Under the pieces are notes generated by a model that had not been told where the DNA came from, searched no databases, and was given only the letters and a program-made list of their open reading frames with translations. A DNA stretch of 64,000 nucleotides, taken from the NCBI GenBank assembly GCA_030748455.1, contig JASMLY010000059.1, forward strand, positions 1 through 64,000. The letters run 5' to 3'. The stretch is from Phycisphaerales bacterium. Lineage in GTDB: Bacteria > Planctomycetota > Phycisphaerae > Phycisphaerales > SM1A02. Below are positions 45,038-58,031 of the stretch, piece after piece; positions within the stretch are counted from its first letter, which is position 1; each line of letters starts with the position of its first letter. The translations under genes and the position numbers were made by a program.

Positions 45038-46330
45038 CTAGCCACTCTTTGCAAGCAAAGCGGTAAAACCCCCATCGTTCCAACATGTTGGATCAGCCCC
45101 CGGTAATCCTGAAGGCAGCGTTGCTTTTTGATCAAGAAGAGTAAGGCCTCTCTTGCGTTGCATCCATCCAACTTGGCTTCCGTTTTCTTCTCGATCAATA
45201 CTGCAGGTGGCGTAAAGAAGGTGCCCGCCACTTTTGATGACACCCATAGCGTCTCGAATGATCGACTGCTGCAATGCAACCAAGGAGTCAACATGTTTGG
45301 TGTCGTATCTGTATTTAGCTTCGGGTCTTCTTGCAAAGACGCCACTATTTGAACACGGAACATCGGCAACGACCACATCGAACGGTTCTGTGGGACTCGC
45401 TCCTTCAGGTGTGTAGACCGCAACATCAAGATCTACCGCGAGTTCTTCAAGCACCGCCCTTCTTCCCTCATTCGGTTCAGTTGCTCCGATCATTGCGTTT
45501 GGAAACAGTTCTCTGAGTTGCTTTGTTTTCGTACCTCTCCCTGCGCACAAATCAAGGATTCGGGTTGGTTGCTGGTCAATCGTATGTAACAAAGAGAGTG
45601 ACGAGCCGGATGTTGGATCCTGAATCCGTACCTTTGGATTGGCGGAAAGCAAATCCGAAATTTGAAGCTCAGGTGGTGCAATTCCAAACATGGGTATGGA
45701 ATGGGGTGTGACGCTTTCGGGCAACTGTGTTCCCGCAACAATCAAAGGCGGCTCTGCAATAGCATGCAACCCAAACTTGACCGACATCTCTCCACCGAGT
45801 TGTTGTACCACTCTTTGCCAACTTTTTTTACTGAATCCAAACTGAGGGGCTTCGCTCTTAAAGACTGGTTCATGGAAGCAAACCCAAGAGCCATCACCTC
45901 GCGGGAGATGACAATTGTTACCAACTTCGCCCGTTTCTTCTACAGATTTGCGGAGTCGAACAATTTTTCGTAACACCGCGTTGACAAAACCGGTTGCACG
46001 AGGGCGTTTTCCGCCATGTCGAGTCCAATCAACTGCACAATCGATGATCGCGTGATCGGGAATACGATCAAACAGCAATAGTTGCGTGCAGCCAACAAGA
46101 AGTGAAGCAGCAACTGGTGGTTCAAGCGTACCAAAGGGTCGGTTCGAGGCATGTTCGATTACAGAAACAAGCGTAAGCCAACGTTTTCGTATTGATCGAT
46201 CAATCGCTCGTGCCAATGCAGAATCACGTGGATCTAATGCATCGCATTCGAACAAGGTGGATTCAAGATCAGGGAACTGCTTGAACGCTTGTGCAATGCG
46301 TGCCGAAGCAATACTTCGTGCATCGTTCAT
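45038..46330 (-). CDS. rsmB: 16S rRNA (cytosine-C5)-methyltransferase RsmB
   Basis: Methylates C967 of 16S rRNA in E. coli. The 430-residue protein has an N-terminal NusB-like RNA-binding domain (about 1-130) and a SAM methyltransferase domain with ILDLCAGRGTKTKQL, the catalytic cysteine pair in ADVPCSNSGVFARRPE and ATCSIDREENGSQV. A Cys-rich or duplicated domain is not seen. Starts three bases after the metK stop. Confidence 0.92.
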   Translation of the reverse strand: MNDARSIASARIAQAFKQFPDLESTLFECDALDPRDSALARAIDRSIRKRWLTLVSVIEHASNRPFGTLEPPVAASLLVGCTQLLLFDRIPDHAIIDCAVDWTRHGGKRPRATGFVNAVLRKIVRLRKSVEETGEVGNNCHLPRGDGSWVCFHEPVFKSEAPQFGFSKKSWQRVVQQLGGEMSVKFGLHAIAEPPLIVAGTQLPESVTPHSIPMFGIAPPELQISDLLSANPKVRIQDPTSGSSLSLLHTIDQQPTRILDLCAGRGTKTKQLRELFPNAMIGATEPNEGRRAVLEELAVDLDVAVYTPEGASPTEPFDVVVADVPCSNSGVFARRPEAKYRYDTKHVDSLVALQQSIIRDAMGVIKSGGHLLYATCSIDREENGSQVGWMQRKRGLTLLDQKATLPSGLPGADPTCWNDGGFTALLAKSG

Positions 46331-46333
46331 CAG

Positions 46334-47536
46334 TTACGGAGCAGTTGCAGAACAATCGCTGTGGCACCGAAGGGCGTCAGCTTTATCTGTGCATTCCCAA
46401 GAGAATGTTCCTTCGCCACCTTCTCCAGGTGTTCTTCCGAAGTGCCCGTGGTAGGCAGTATGTGTGTAAATAGGGGACAACAACCCAAGAGATTTGATAA
46501 TACCCTTTGGTGTAAGGTCAAAGTTCTTTTGTATAAGCAAAGTAATATCTGCTTCATCAATTTTCGCCGTTCCTTTGCAATCGACATGGATAGAGATTGG
46601 TTCAGCGTACCCAATGGCGTAACTCAACTGGATTTCGCAGACATCAGCGAGTTCAGCTGCCACGATATTCTTTGCGATGTACCGAGCCATGTACGCAGCG
46701 GATCGATCAACTTTACTCGGATCCTTCCCACTAAATGCACCACCACCATGGCGACCCCACCCACCATACGTGTCAACAATAATTTTTCGACCAGTCAATC
46801 CACAGTCGCCCTTTGGACCTCCAAGCTCAAATTTACCAGTTGGGTTGACATGCACGATGATCTCATCATCCCACCATGAACCCAATACGGGTCGAATGAT
46901 ATGTTCGATGATTGCATCTTCTAGTGCTTTGTGGTTATTTGACCATTCGGGTCCATGTTGCGTTGAAATGACAACCGTCGTGACTTTTGTGGGTGTCATG
47001 CCTTCATACGCAACAGTCACCTGACTTTTTGCATCAGGTCGAAGATGGGGGATAATGTTTTGTTCTCGAACCTCTGCCTGCCGTGCGACAAGACGATGTG
47101 AAAGGTCAACTGGGAGGGGCATGAGAGAATCTGTTTCACGGCATGCATACCCGAACATCAACCCCTGATCGCCTGCACCTTGTTCTGCGTGCATGCCATC
47201 GTTTGTATTGACACCTTGTGCAATATCAGGAGATTGGCGGTCAAGTGTCACCATCACCGCACAACTGTCTGCGTCAAAACCGAGGGTTGCGTCTGTGTAG
47301 CCAATTCGTCGAATGGTCTCTCGGACGATCTGTGGGATGTCTACATATCCATCACAGGTCACTTCACCAGCAACGACTACGAGGCCCGTCGTGACCATCG
47401 TCTCTGCAGCGACACGGCTATTTGGGTCTACCTTGAGCATTGCATCGAGGATTGCGTCAGAAATTTGGTCAGCGACCTTGTCTGGGTGACCCATCGAAAC
47501 GGATTCTGATGTGAATAAGTATGGTGTATCTGTCAT
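46334..47536 (-). CDS. metK: S-adenosylmethionine synthetase
   Basis: Makes SAM from ATP and methionine. The 400 residues match the family: [20 protein letters not shown] near 8-27, [12 protein letters not shown] near 120, [20 protein letters not shown] and [22 protein letters not shown] 47536 has GAAAGG nine bases upstream. No SAM riboswitch could be seen in the 85-bp upstream spacer. It leads the metK-rsmB-ptsN group; SAM production and SAM-dependent rRNA methylation sit together. Confidence 0.97.
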   Translation of the reverse strand: MTDTPYLFTSESVSMGHPDKVADQISDAILDAMLKVDPNSRVAAETMVTTGLVVVAGEVTCDGYVDIPQIVRETIRRIGYTDATLGFDADSCAVMVTLDRQSPDIAQGVNTNDGMHAEQGAGDQGLMFGYACRETDSLMPLPVDLSHRLVARQAEVREQNIIPHLRPDAKSQVTVAYEGMTPTKVTTVVISTQHGPEWSNNHKALEDAIIEHIIRPVLGSWWDDEIIVHVNPTGKFELGGPKGDCGLTGRKIIVDTYGGWGRHGGGAFSGKDPSKVDRSAAYMARYIAKNIVAAELADVCEIQLSYAIGYAEPISIHVDCKGTAKIDEADITLLIQKNFDLTPKGIIKSLGLLSPIYTHTAYHGHFGRTPGEGGEGTFSWECTDKADALRCHSDCSATAP

Positions 47537-47621
47537 AAAACGAAGCCTTTCAATGCTAATCTAGAATGATACCACGAACGGTTCTAATACACGAGCGAGA
47601 GCAGCGTATGATGTACAACGC

Positions 47622-48071
47622 ATGCTTGTTGAAATGGAACTTTCTAGGATTTTGATCCGCGAAGTGACGGATGCTCAGATCATCGAACTACGCGAAGTAG
47701 ATGGTGATCGGGCATTTCCAATTGTTATTGGCATGCCAGAAGCGTTCGCAATCGAGCGTAGTTTGAAAGGGATAGAACCTCCTCGACCACAAACGCACGA
47801 CCTACTTCTTTCGATGGTAGAGTCTCTCGGTTGTTCGTTAACTCAGGTTGTGATTGACAACTTGCGTGAAGGAACATTTTTCGCAAAACTCTATCTCGTC
47901 AAAGATGGAAACGAGATCGTTGTTGATTCAAGACCTTCCGATGCAATCGCACTCGGCGTTGCTAGGAAGATACCAATATTTGTGGCTGAATCAGTTCTAC
48001 ATGAGATTGAACGGAATCCGATTGACCATGATGGACAAGATTTTGACACAGATCAGTTCGATTGGGATTGA
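47622..48071 (+). CDS. Bifunctional nuclease (BFN/DUF151) family protein
   Basis: 149 residues of the DUF151 family, some members of which have combined DNase/RNase activity. Typical segments: ELSRILIREVTDAQIIELRE, FPIVIGMPEAFAIERSLKG, DLLLSMVESLG and the conserved SRPSDAIALGVA. ATG 47622 or 47634. The TGA stop shares a base with the truD ATG (TGATG). Confidence 0.9.
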   Translation: MLVEMELSRILIREVTDAQIIELREVDGDRAFPIVIGMPEAFAIERSLKGIEPPRPQTHDLLLSMVESLGCSLTQVVIDNLREGTFFAKLYLVKDGNEIVVDSRPSDAIALGVARKIPIFVAESVLHEIERNPIDHDGQDFDTDQFDWD

Positions 48072-49279
48072 TGGAAGAAACGCAAACAAATCTCGGGTTG
48101 TTAGGAACAATCAAAAATCGTCCTGAAGATTTTGTGGTCGAAGAACTACCTCTTTATGAACCTTGTGGTGAGGGAGAACACGTGTATCTGTGTGTTCGCA
48201 AAACAGGGATGAGCAACGAGTTACTAGTGCAGCAAATCGCATCAACCTGTCAAGTACAACCTCGCTCAATTGGTACTGCGGGAAGAAAGGACAGGCTTGC
48301 AGTGACCACGCAGCTTGTATCTGTTCACCTTCCAGGAAAAACGAATATTGATATAGCGTTTCCACAAAAGGGAATCGAATTACTTTGGAGATCAAAACAC
48401 ACAAACAAACTGAGGCTAGGGCATCTACGTGGGAATCGGTTTGACATTCGCATTCGAGATATTGACCCAATCAAAGTTGCAACACTGCAAAAACGCCTCG
48501 CACGAATTGTTTCTCTTGGCCTACCAAATGCATTTGGAACACAGCGGTTTGGAAATGATACAAACAACCATCTGCTTGGAGCAGCACTGTTTGCAAAGGA
48601 CTACCAGACGCTCGTTTCATTACTACTGCAAGGTACCGAACGTCATCATACGTTTGCGCTGGGTAGAGAGTACAAAAAGGCGCTTGATTCTTGGCCCTTT
48701 GGTTCCCCCATCGAGCGACGAGTCCTTGAAGCACTCTCAATGGGTAAGAGTGTCCAACAAGCATGTAAAACAATACCATATAAAATGCAAAAACTTTGGG
48801 CAAATGCGCTGCAATCCTATGTGTTCAATCAGACGTTGCAATCTCGTCAAATGGATGGAACATGGGACCAACTACATGTTGGTGACCTTGCATGGATCCA
48901 TAACGGGGGAGGACGCACCTTCGAAGTTCGCGAAGAAGATATTCTTAGTGGAGAATTGTGCGAGAGGATTGCAAAAAAAGAACTCTTCCCCACTGGACCT
49001 CTTTGGGGCCCAAAAATGCGGAAACCAAGTGGAAACATCGCTGCGAAGGAGCGAGCGGTTCTGTTGCAAGAAAACATATCTCAAGAATTGATGTGCAAAG
49101 ATCAGAACATCGTTCGGGGTGCCCGAAGACCACTGGGCGTTCCTGTTTCCAACGCATCAATTTCAAGTGGAGTGGATGTGCATGGCAATTACATTCGACT
49201 AGGATTTGAACTTCCAGCAGGAAGTTATGCGACCGTTCTTATTGATTCGATCCTTCACCCATCGCCTTGCGAACATTAG
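48071..49279 (+). CDS. truD: tRNA pseudouridine synthase TruD
   Basis: Makes pseudouridine 13 in tRNA-Glu in E. coli. The 402 residues carry the catalytic aspartate D74 in AGRKDRLAVTTQ, RLGHLRGNRFDIRIRD and NAFGTQRFGND, the TruD signatures. ATG 48071 shares one base with the BFN stop; a TTG start at 48062 is possible but less likely. The 3' end overlaps that of tadA by 4 bp, convergently. Confidence 0.94.
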   Translation: MEETQTNLGLLGTIKNRPEDFVVEELPLYEPCGEGEHVYLCVRKTGMSNELLVQQIASTCQVQPRSIGTAGRKDRLAVTTQLVSVHLPGKTNIDIAFPQKGIELLWRSKHTNKLRLGHLRGNRFDIRIRDIDPIKVATLQKRLARIVSLGLPNAFGTQRFGNDTNNHLLGAALFAKDYQTLVSLLLQGTERHHTFALGREYKKALDSWPFGSPIERRVLEALSMGKSVQQACKTIPYKMQKLWANALQSYVFNQTLQSRQMDGTWDQLHVGDLAWIHNGGGRTFEVREEDILSGELCERIAKKELFPTGPLWGPKMRKPSGNIAAKERAVLLQENISQELMCKDQNIVRGARRPLGVPVSNASISSGVDVHGNYIRLGFELPAGSYATVLIDSILHPSPCEH

Positions 49280-49722
49280 CGTTTTGCTTTGAAAAACCCT
49301 TGCAATTTGGCAACACATTCATCTGCAAGGACTCCTGCTGTGATGTGGCATCGATGGTTGAGGCGCTCGTCATCAGCAATCGAGAATAGTGTCCGGCACG
49401 CACCAGCTTTTTGATCGCTTGCCCCAAACACGATCCGATCAACGCGTGCGTTCACCGCAGCACCTGCGCACATTGGGCAGGGTTCTAGGGTCACAACGAG
49501 TGTACAACCATGAAGGCGCCATCTTCCAAGATGTTCAGAGGCGTTTTGAATGGCGATTAATTCAGCGTGACCTGTTGGATTGTTTGTGCTTTCTTTGTGG
49601 TTAAATCCTTCACCTACCACTTCCCCGTTGAAAAAAACAGCGGCTCCAATTGGAACCTCATCAATTGCAGCAGCACGGTCAGCAAGCAGCAACGCATGCC
49701 GCATCATGGCTTCGTCATTCAT
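49276..49722 (-). CDS. tadA: tRNA-specific adenosine deaminase TadA
   Basis: Deaminates A34 of tRNA-Arg to inosine. From ATG 49722 the product has 148 residues. The zinc/catalytic set is complete: H52 and E54 in GHAELIAI, C82 and C85 in LEPCPMCAGA. Its start overlaps the tatC stop by 8 bp. The long N-terminal extension that an upstream start would give has no homology. Confidence 0.94.
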   Translation of the reverse strand: MNDEAMMRHALLLADRAAAIDEVPIGAAVFFNGEVVGEGFNHKESTNNPTGHAELIAIQNASEHLGRWRLHGCTLVVTLEPCPMCAGAAVNARVDRIVFGASDQKAGACRTLFSIADDERLNHRCHITAGVLADECVAKLQGFFKAKR

Positions 49723-50680
49723 CCTTGATACCAGAAACACGCGAAACCGGAACCCAGACAATCAATGCGATGCCAAGTTCATACAGTAAGTACAACGGAA
49801 TAAGCATCATGAGCATCGACACAGCATCTTGGGGAGTAATCATTGCAGAGGTAACACCAAGAATGAGTAGCGCGTACTTGCGATTTTTCCGAAGCCAATT
49901 CGGTGTGACTATTCCGAGCCAGCCTAGCAAGAGCATAACCATCGGAAGTTGAAACGCAATACCAATGGCAAACATCAACAAAAGAACGAACCCGAGGTAA
50001 CTGCTTAGCTGAAATTGTTGCGAGATCAGTGAACCGCGGTTCATTGGAATTTGAAGTGTTTCAAGCGCATTTGTATCCCCCACAGGAACTGCAACTTGAA
50101 GGACACCTTCGGGCATCTTGACCCAGAGATCACCCTCTGCAGCGATGGTTGGTGTTTCTTGAAGCATTGGAATTGTGAGCGAAGAGACAGATTCACCAAC
50201 CGTAATCAATTCAGTTTGAACGCTGACACCTCCGGCAAGTGTTACCATGAATTCTAAAATGAGAGGGAGCATGATGTAGTACATCAACGAGAGGCCAGTG
50301 ACGCAGAGGATCACGCTTCCTGGAATGAGAAAATATACAAATCTTCGCTCGTGGGTATGGAGACCTGGAGATACAAATTTCCAAAGTTGAAAAAGAATCC
50401 ACGGTCCTGCAACAAGAATTGCAGCACCAATTGCAATTTTCATTTCAACCATCAAAAATTCAGGAGGACTGAGTACTTGCACATGCGCTGGTAAACCATG
50501 TTTATCTAGGACGCTGTATAAGGGTACAAGGAACCATCGAACGATCGGATCTGCGAGAAGAAAAAACAAGACAGCCAAGGGGAGGGGTGGAATGATCGAC
50601 CACAGAATTCGCTTACGAAGATCTTCAATATGGTCTCCGATAGACATGGTTGTTGGATCTTTGGAGGGTTGCTTTGGCAT
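49715..50680 (-). CDS. tatC: Sec-independent translocase TatC with periplasmic insert
   Basis: TatC receives twin-arginine signal peptides. The 321 residues from ATG 50680 begin [25 protein letters not shown], matching the TatC N-terminus, and show six membrane helices. A soluble insert of about 70 residues lies between helices 3 and 4 ([14 protein letters not shown] through [12 protein letters not shown]); ordinary TatC has only a short loop there. The FLxP-like ending is changed. A Tat-type lipoprotein amidase lies at 55049. TatA/B are not in the window. Confidence 0.88.
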   Translation of the reverse strand: MPKQPSKDPTTMSIGDHIEDLRKRILWSIIPPLPLAVLFFLLADPIVRWFLVPLYSVLDKHGLPAHVQVLSPPEFLMVEMKIAIGAAILVAGPWILFQLWKFVSPGLHTHERRFVYFLIPGSVILCVTGLSLMYYIMLPLILEFMVTLAGGVSVQTELITVGESVSSLTIPMLQETPTIAAEGDLWVKMPEGVLQVAVPVGDTNALETLQIPMNRGSLISQQFQLSSYLGFVLLLMFAIGIAFQLPMVMLLLGWLGIVTPNWLRKNRKYALLILGVTSAMITPQDAVSMLMMLIPLYLLYELGIALIVWVPVSRVSGIKDE

Positions 50681-50745
50681 GGGAATATGCACAGGATACC
50701 TTGCAATGGTGCGGGTATACTTCGCATTCTCGGAGATCATTTTTT

Positions 50746-51642
50746 ATGGCATCAAACGATTATTACAAGGTACTCGGTGTTGACCGTTTGGCAACAGCAG
50801 ATGAGATTCGCAAAGCGTATCGATCGCTCGCTCGAAAGTACCATCCAGATGTGAATAAAGACGAGGATGCTTCTACAAAGTTCTCTGAAGTGCAAGAAGC
50901 ATACGACACCCTCTCTGACGCGGAAAAACGCAAAATGTATGATCAGTTTGGTGCTGATGGGCCACAAGGAGGGTTCAGGGGCGATCCTCGCTGGCAACAA
51001 GCAGCGGGTGGCTTTGGCGGTTTTGGTGGTGGGGCTGGAGGTGTTGACTTCGCAGATATTTTCGGTGATGCCTTTGCAGGTCAAGGCCGTGGAAGAACGC
51101 ACCAAGCGTCATCTCAAAAAGGCCAAAATATTGAGACTTCAATTACTGTGACGTTTATGACTGCCCTCAAGGGGGGGAGTGAAGAAATCCAGACAGCAGA
51201 TGGAACAGCGAAGGTTCGTATCCCTGCTGGCATGGAGTCGGGGAAAAAACTTCGCCTCAAAGGTAAGGGACACCAAGGAATGGGTGGGGGACCCAACGGC
51301 GATCTCATGATTACCGTAACTGTTGGTGGGCACCCTTTGTATCAACGGCGTGGGTTAGATGTTGAAATGGATGTTGACCTGAGTATTGTGGAAGCTGCAC
51401 TTGGCACAAAGTTGACCCTGCCACTGCCGCTTGGTGGTACAGTTGATCTGAGCATTCCAGAAGGAGTTTCAAGCAGCCAAAGGCTGCGCGTGAAGGGAAA
51501 GGGAGCGAAAGTTTCTGAAGGGAAGGTTGGTGATTTTTATGCTGTGATTCACATTGTTGCACCAACGAAACTTGACGAGAAATCGATAGAACTTCTAGAA
51601 GAACTTGGCAAACGGATTCCTAATCCAAGAGAAGACGAGTAA
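50746..51642 (+). CDS. DnaJ/CbpA-type co-chaperone
   Basis: 298 residues: J domain (1-70) with the HPD motif at 33-35 ([12 protein letters not shown]), a Gly/Phe-rich linker (75-115; [12 protein letters not shown]) and two C-terminal substrate-binding domains. There are no zinc-finger cysteines, so it is a CbpA-type protein, not full DnaJ. It should stimulate DnaK ATPase. ATG 50746. It shares TAATG with queC. Confidence 0.93.
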   Translation: MASNDYYKVLGVDRLATADEIRKAYRSLARKYHPDVNKDEDASTKFSEVQEAYDTLSDAEKRKMYDQFGADGPQGGFRGDPRWQQAAGGFGGFGGGAGGVDFADIFGDAFAGQGRGRTHQASSQKGQNIETSITVTFMTALKGGSEEIQTADGTAKVRIPAGMESGKKLRLKGKGHQGMGGGPNGDLMITVTVGGHPLYQRRGLDVEMDVDLSIVEAALGTKLTLPLPLGGTVDLSIPEGVSSSQRLRVKGKGAKVSEGKVGDFYAVIHIVAPTKLDEKSIELLEELGKRIPNPREDE

Positions 51643-52295
51643 TGGGGAAAAAAGCAGTCGTACTTTTGTCTGGCGGGCTTGATTCTGCAACAGTATTGGC
51701 AATAGCGAATGACAAGGGCTATGAGTGCCATGCATTATCTTTTCACTACGGGCAACGGCACGATAGAGAGATTACGTGCGCCGAAAAAATAGCAAAAGCA
51801 CTCGGAACGAAGTCGCACGTTGTTTCAACGATAGACCTCACAGCGTGGGGTGGCTCTGCACTTACAGCAGATATCAATGTTCCAAAGGACGGCACTAGTG
51901 ATGGGATTCCGGTGACGTACGTTCCTGCTCGGAACACGATTTTTTTAAGTCACGCACTTGGATACGCAGAAGCGATTGGCGCAGTTGACATTTTTATTGG
52001 TGTCAATGCTGTGGATTACTCAGGTTATCCAGATTGCAGGCAAGCTTTTATCACTTCGTTTGAGGAAACGGCAAACCTAGCAACGAAAATAGGGGTTGAA
52101 GGCCAACGCATCAGAATTCACACACCCTTGATCTCTATGGCAAAGACCGAAATCATTCGTACAGGACTAGCCCTCAATGTCGATTATTCAATGACACAAA
52201 GTTGTTATGACCCGCAACAAGGGTCTCCTTGTGGTGCATGTGATGCGTGCAGAATTCGAGATGCAGCGTTTGCAGAGATTGAAACAAACAAATAA
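51642..52295 (+). CDS. queC: 7-cyano-7-deazaguanine synthase QueC
   Basis: Converts 7-carboxy-7-deazaguanine to preQ0 for queuosine synthesis. The 217-residue protein has the PP-loop LLSGGLDSATVLAIA near 8-22, FHYGQRHDRE, and the zinc-binding Cys set SCYDPQQGSPCGACDACRIR near the end. ATG 51642 overlaps the chaperone stop by one base. Confidence 0.95.
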   Translation: MGKKAVVLLSGGLDSATVLAIANDKGYECHALSFHYGQRHDREITCAEKIAKALGTKSHVVSTIDLTAWGGSALTADINVPKDGTSDGIPVTYVPARNTIFLSHALGYAEAIGAVDIFIGVNAVDYSGYPDCRQAFITSFEETANLATKIGVEGQRIRIHTPLISMAKTEIIRTGLALNVDYSMTQSCYDPQQGSPCGACDACRIRDAAFAEIETNK

Positions 52296-52338
52296 CGTTC
52301 TGTGTCTCGGTGGCTTTTCTTGAAACGCTTGCAACTTG

Positions 52339-52360
52339 TGTGTTCGTTTACACGAACACA
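52339..52360. terminator. Bidirectional hairpin between queC and gyrB
   Basis: TGTGTTCGT pairs perfectly with ACGAACACA around a 4-base loop, at the convergent junction of queC and gyrB. The T-tract is weak (AATT), so it may be rho-dependent or a barrier. Confidence 0.6.
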
Positions 52361-52361
52361 A

Positions 52362-54944
<2,583 letters not shown>

Positions 54945-55048
54945 TTACCCGTAAATCTGCCTTGTTTAGCCCCTATTTTCGTGGCGATTTCCACATCTTT
55001 TGTAGGCATAGATCTCACCATGACGATAGACTCTTGTTGTACGTTTTT

Positions 55049-55762
55049 ATGCCAAGCACACCCCCGAAAAATTCACTATCCAAGAGAGTAAACCGGCGTG
55101 GTTTTTTGGCTGCAAGTACGGTATTCCTTGCAGGGTGTGGAACAAAAAAAATGACCTCGGTGTTGCCAAGTCCCATCTGGGAACAGAAGCTCGCACTTGA
55201 TGATACGACGCAACCGATTCTGGCAACGTTACCAGTTGCAACGGGCTCCTTGGGTGCTATTTCAAGAACCAACTGGGCGAAGGGAAAACCGATCCCGAGG
55301 AACATGAACAAAATGTTGCCCGTGAAATACATCACAGTACACCATGATGGAATGTCACCATTTACAAATACAGCAAAATCTGCTGCAGCGTCTCGGCTTG
55401 AGACAATTCGCAGATCACATCTTCGCCGTGATGGTGGGCGGTGGGGAGACATTGGGTACCACTTTGCAATTGATCCTTCGGGTCGGTTGTGGGAGGGTCG
55501 TCCGCTCGTGTGGCAGGGGGCACACGTCAAAGCTCGAAATGAGGGTAACATCGGTGTTGTTGTTCTCGGAAACTTTGAGCAACAGCCTGTGAATGCGACC
55601 CAACAAGCAGCAGTGCTCAGTACCTTACAGTCGCTCATGAAGCGGTACAACGTCCCTATTCGCCGAGTGCTTACGCATCAAGAGTGGGCGGCGACTGCGT
55701 GCCCTGGCAAGTCACTTCAGCGTGTAACATCGAACCTTCGAAATAACGCACTGCACGCTTGA
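55049..55762 (+). CDS. Tat-exported lipoprotein N-acetylmuramoyl-L-alanine amidase
   Basis: Zinc amidase (Amidase_2/PGRP family) that cuts the bond between muramic acid and the peptide of peptidoglycan. From ATG 55049 it has 237 residues. The signal carries twin arginines (NRRGFLAA) and then a lipobox (FLAGC), so it should be exported folded and lipid-anchored. Zinc and catalytic motifs: VHHDGM, DIGYHFAIDPSGRLWEGR and LTHQEWAATACPGK. The next gene is downstream on the same strand. Confidence 0.88.
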   Translation: MPSTPPKNSLSKRVNRRGFLAASTVFLAGCGTKKMTSVLPSPIWEQKLALDDTTQPILATLPVATGSLGAISRTNWAKGKPIPRNMNKMLPVKYITVHHDGMSPFTNTAKSAAASRLETIRRSHLRRDGGRWGDIGYHFAIDPSGRLWEGRPLVWQGAHVKARNEGNIGVVVLGNFEQQPVNATQQAAVLSTLQSLMKRYNVPIRRVLTHQEWAATACPGKSLQRVTSNLRNNALHA

Positions 55763-55860
55763 CCAATTCCTCCCCTCGTCGAATGCGACGCCGGATATAC
55801 GTGGAAGAAAAAAAGCGATTTTTTTGGAAAAGTTGCATTTTGTGTCGTATCATCATAGAT

Positions 55861-56559
55861 ATGAGAGAATCTGTCTCGGTCAACTTTAAGAAGTCATTCC
55901 CCTTGTTTCCATTGCCAGAAACAGCATTGTTGCCTCACACAATCGTGCCTCTTTCAGTGCATCAAGCAAGTTTTAGACAACTTGTAGATCACGCACTTGA
56001 CGGTAGCGGACAAATTGCTGTTGCCACATTTGGTACGCAGAACGATGCTGCACCATTGGTCCAAACACCAAACGTACGACCAGCTGTTTGCCTCGCGCAG
56101 ATTGTGCAACACGAATCACAAAACAGTGGGTATAACGTATTACTTTATGGTCTATGTCGAGCAACTATTCAGAAGATAGAAGCCCCAAGTTTAGAATTTG
56201 ACTACTGCAAGGCGAGCATTACGCCAACCGAAGCTTCTGAAACAGAAGAATTAGACGTGGAGCATCGAAGAGTTGAGTTACAGCAACTCTTGCAACGCCC
56301 CAATCTTCAAAGACTCGAGCGCTTGGAAGCATTGGAGTATTGGCTAGAGCAAGAAGAAATTTCCACACCCGCGTTGTTTGAACTCATTGGTGGGTCACTC
56401 TTAGATGATCCTGAGTTTCGTTACGAACTGCTTGCGGAACCATCCTGTGAAGAACGAACGATTCGAATTCTTTCTGAGTTGCGGCATATTGACATGTTGC
56501 TATCAAAGAGCGAAGACCAATCATACAATCGTTGGGACAAAGGTATTTCTTGGAATTGA
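55861..56559 (+). CDS. LON substrate-binding domain protein
   Basis: 232 residues related to the N-terminal domain of Lon protease, without ATPase or protease parts. The start FPLFPLPETALLPHTIVPLS is typical of this domain. ATG 55861 is chosen because it precedes that segment directly; the frame is open further upstream without similarity. Its function is unknown in bacteria, though a substrate-recognition role is often suggested. Followed three bases later by a membrane-protein gene. Confidence 0.85.
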   Translation: MRESVSVNFKKSFPLFPLPETALLPHTIVPLSVHQASFRQLVDHALDGSGQIAVATFGTQNDAAPLVQTPNVRPAVCLAQIVQHESQNSGYNVLLYGLCRATIQKIEAPSLEFDYCKASITPTEASETEELDVEHRRVELQQLLQRPNLQRLERLEALEYWLEQEEISTPALFELIGGSLLDDPEFRYELLAEPSCEERTIRILSELRHIDMLLSKSEDQSYNRWDKGISWN

Positions 56560-56562
56560 CCT

Positions 56563-57117
56563 GTGCGGTTTGTCATTGAACACCCGTGGGCATCAGGCTG
56601 CATCTTTGGTTCAGTTGCCTACGCTTGTATTTGGACGGGTTTGAGGGATGGAAGATCAACTCGGACGAAACTCGGTTACTGTTTTCTATGCTTGGCAATC
56701 GCCGCAGCAATCACGGGGAATATATTGTCTACAAAACGAGAGCATGCAACGAGAGTTGTACGTGGGCTTATTGATTCGGTGCTTGAACAGGACATTGCAG
56801 GTTTGCGGCAATATGTTTCTCGAGATGTTTGCGTTGAAGATGCGATTCACCGTTCATTCACAGGGACCATAGATGGTGTCATCGAAGGTGTGCGGTATGT
56901 ACACAAAGAAATTCCACCCACGAGCAACACAATCATTTTGTTTGAAGTCTTTGAGCGTGAAGCAGACGCGATTGTCGAAGTCGCTGTATTGACCCGATTG
57001 AAGCGTCTTGGAACGATTCCTAGCACGTGGCGGTTTCGTGTTTCACCGAATAAGACCGGTGTTTGGAAGGTCACTTCCATTGACCCAGTCGAGATTGCTT
57101 TTCGCTCATACCGTTGA
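56563..57117 (+). CDS. Membrane protein with NTF2/SnoaL-like domain
   Basis: 184 residues; not confidently recognised. GTG start at 56563. The N-terminus has two hydrophobic helices (12-28 and 38-56), followed by a soluble part (70-184) that looks like an NTF2/SnoaL-type fold (VVRGLIDSVLEQDIAGLRQY, TWRFRVSPNKTGVWKVTSID). Three bases after the LON-domain gene; 15 bp before ilvE. Confidence 0.65.
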   Translation: MRFVIEHPWASGCIFGSVAYACIWTGLRDGRSTRTKLGYCFLCLAIAAAITGNILSTKREHATRVVRGLIDSVLEQDIAGLRQYVSRDVCVEDAIHRSFTGTIDGVIEGVRYVHKEIPPTSNTIILFEVFEREADAIVEVAVLTRLKRLGTIPSTWRFRVSPNKTGVWKVTSIDPVEIAFRSYR

Positions 57118-57132
57118 TGCTACAATACGGAA

Positions 57133-58023
57133 ATGCCACAAGTTGCTGCAAAAACAAAGATTTGGATGGATGGAGCATTTGTCGATACTGATGAAGCGTC
57201 CATAAGTGTGTTTGACCACGGTTTGTTGTATGGAGACGGATGTTTCGAAGGGATTCGTGTCTATAACGGTCGAATTTTAAAACTTCGTTCCCACGTTGAG
57301 CGCATGTTTCAATCTGCTGCTGCGATTCGTTTGCAACCTGGATATTGCATTGAAGAAATTGAAGAGGCGATCAGAGAAACTGTTGCGATCAATGATCGCC
57401 AAGATGGGTATATTCGGCTTGTCTTCACACGAGGTAAAGGAACACTTGGTTTAAATCCGTTTCTTTGCCCAAGTGCAACGGTCTTCATTATTGCTGAAAA
57501 GATAAAACTCTATCCAGACGAAATGTATGAAGATGGCATGTCAATCATTGTGGCAAAGCGCCCACGGGTACCAGTCGAATGCCTAGATCCACAAGTTAAA
57601 AGTTTGAATTATCTCAATAACATACTTGCCAAAATCGAAGCAATCGATGCTGGAGTTCTTGAAGCGTTGATGCTCAACGTAGATGGAGATGTTGCTGAAT
57701 GCACAGGCGACAATATTTTTATCATTAAAAACAGAACCATAGCAACACCCCACACTGAAGCGGGCATATTGCACGGAATCACACGTCAATTTGTCATGGA
57801 TTCGATCGCTCCAGCCCTCGGGTATTCAGTCCAAGAGCGCAGAATAACGCTCGATGAAGTCATCGGCGCAGATGAAGTATTCTTAACTGGGACAGCAGCT
57901 GAAGTAATTGGAGTGAGCCACATTGGCCACGACACGATTGGCTCTGGTAAGGTTGGTCCTATTACAAAAGCACTTGAAGAAGAGTTTCGAAGACGGGTTG
58001 CCCAAGACGCCCCAGAAGATTAG
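57133..58023 (+). CDS. ilvE: Branched-chain amino acid aminotransferase
   Basis: Fold-type IV aminotransferase of 296 residues that makes Leu, Ile and Val from their 2-oxo acids. Seen: FDHGLLYGDGCFEGIRVYNG near 27-46, the PLP lysine K156 in DPQVKSLNYLNN, ECTGDNIFIIKN and FLTGTAAEVIGV. A D-amino-acid transaminase is the alternative, but FDHGLLYGDGCFEGI and the length fit IlvE. ATG 57133. Confidence 0.9.
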   Translation: MPQVAAKTKIWMDGAFVDTDEASISVFDHGLLYGDGCFEGIRVYNGRILKLRSHVERMFQSAAAIRLQPGYCIEEIEEAIRETVAINDRQDGYIRLVFTRGKGTLGLNPFLCPSATVFIIAEKIKLYPDEMYEDGMSIIVAKRPRVPVECLDPQVKSLNYLNNILAKIEAIDAGVLEALMLNVDGDVAECTGDNIFIIKNRTIATPHTEAGILHGITRQFVMDSIAPALGYSVQERRITLDEVIGADEVFLTGTAAEVIGVSHIGHDTIGSGKVGPITKALEEEFRRRVAQDAPED

Positions 58024-58031
58024 ACGGTTGT

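Noticed and set aside
47537..47621. SAM riboswitch before metK
   Set aside because: The spacer is short and no kink-turn or paired helices of known SAM riboswitches could be seen.
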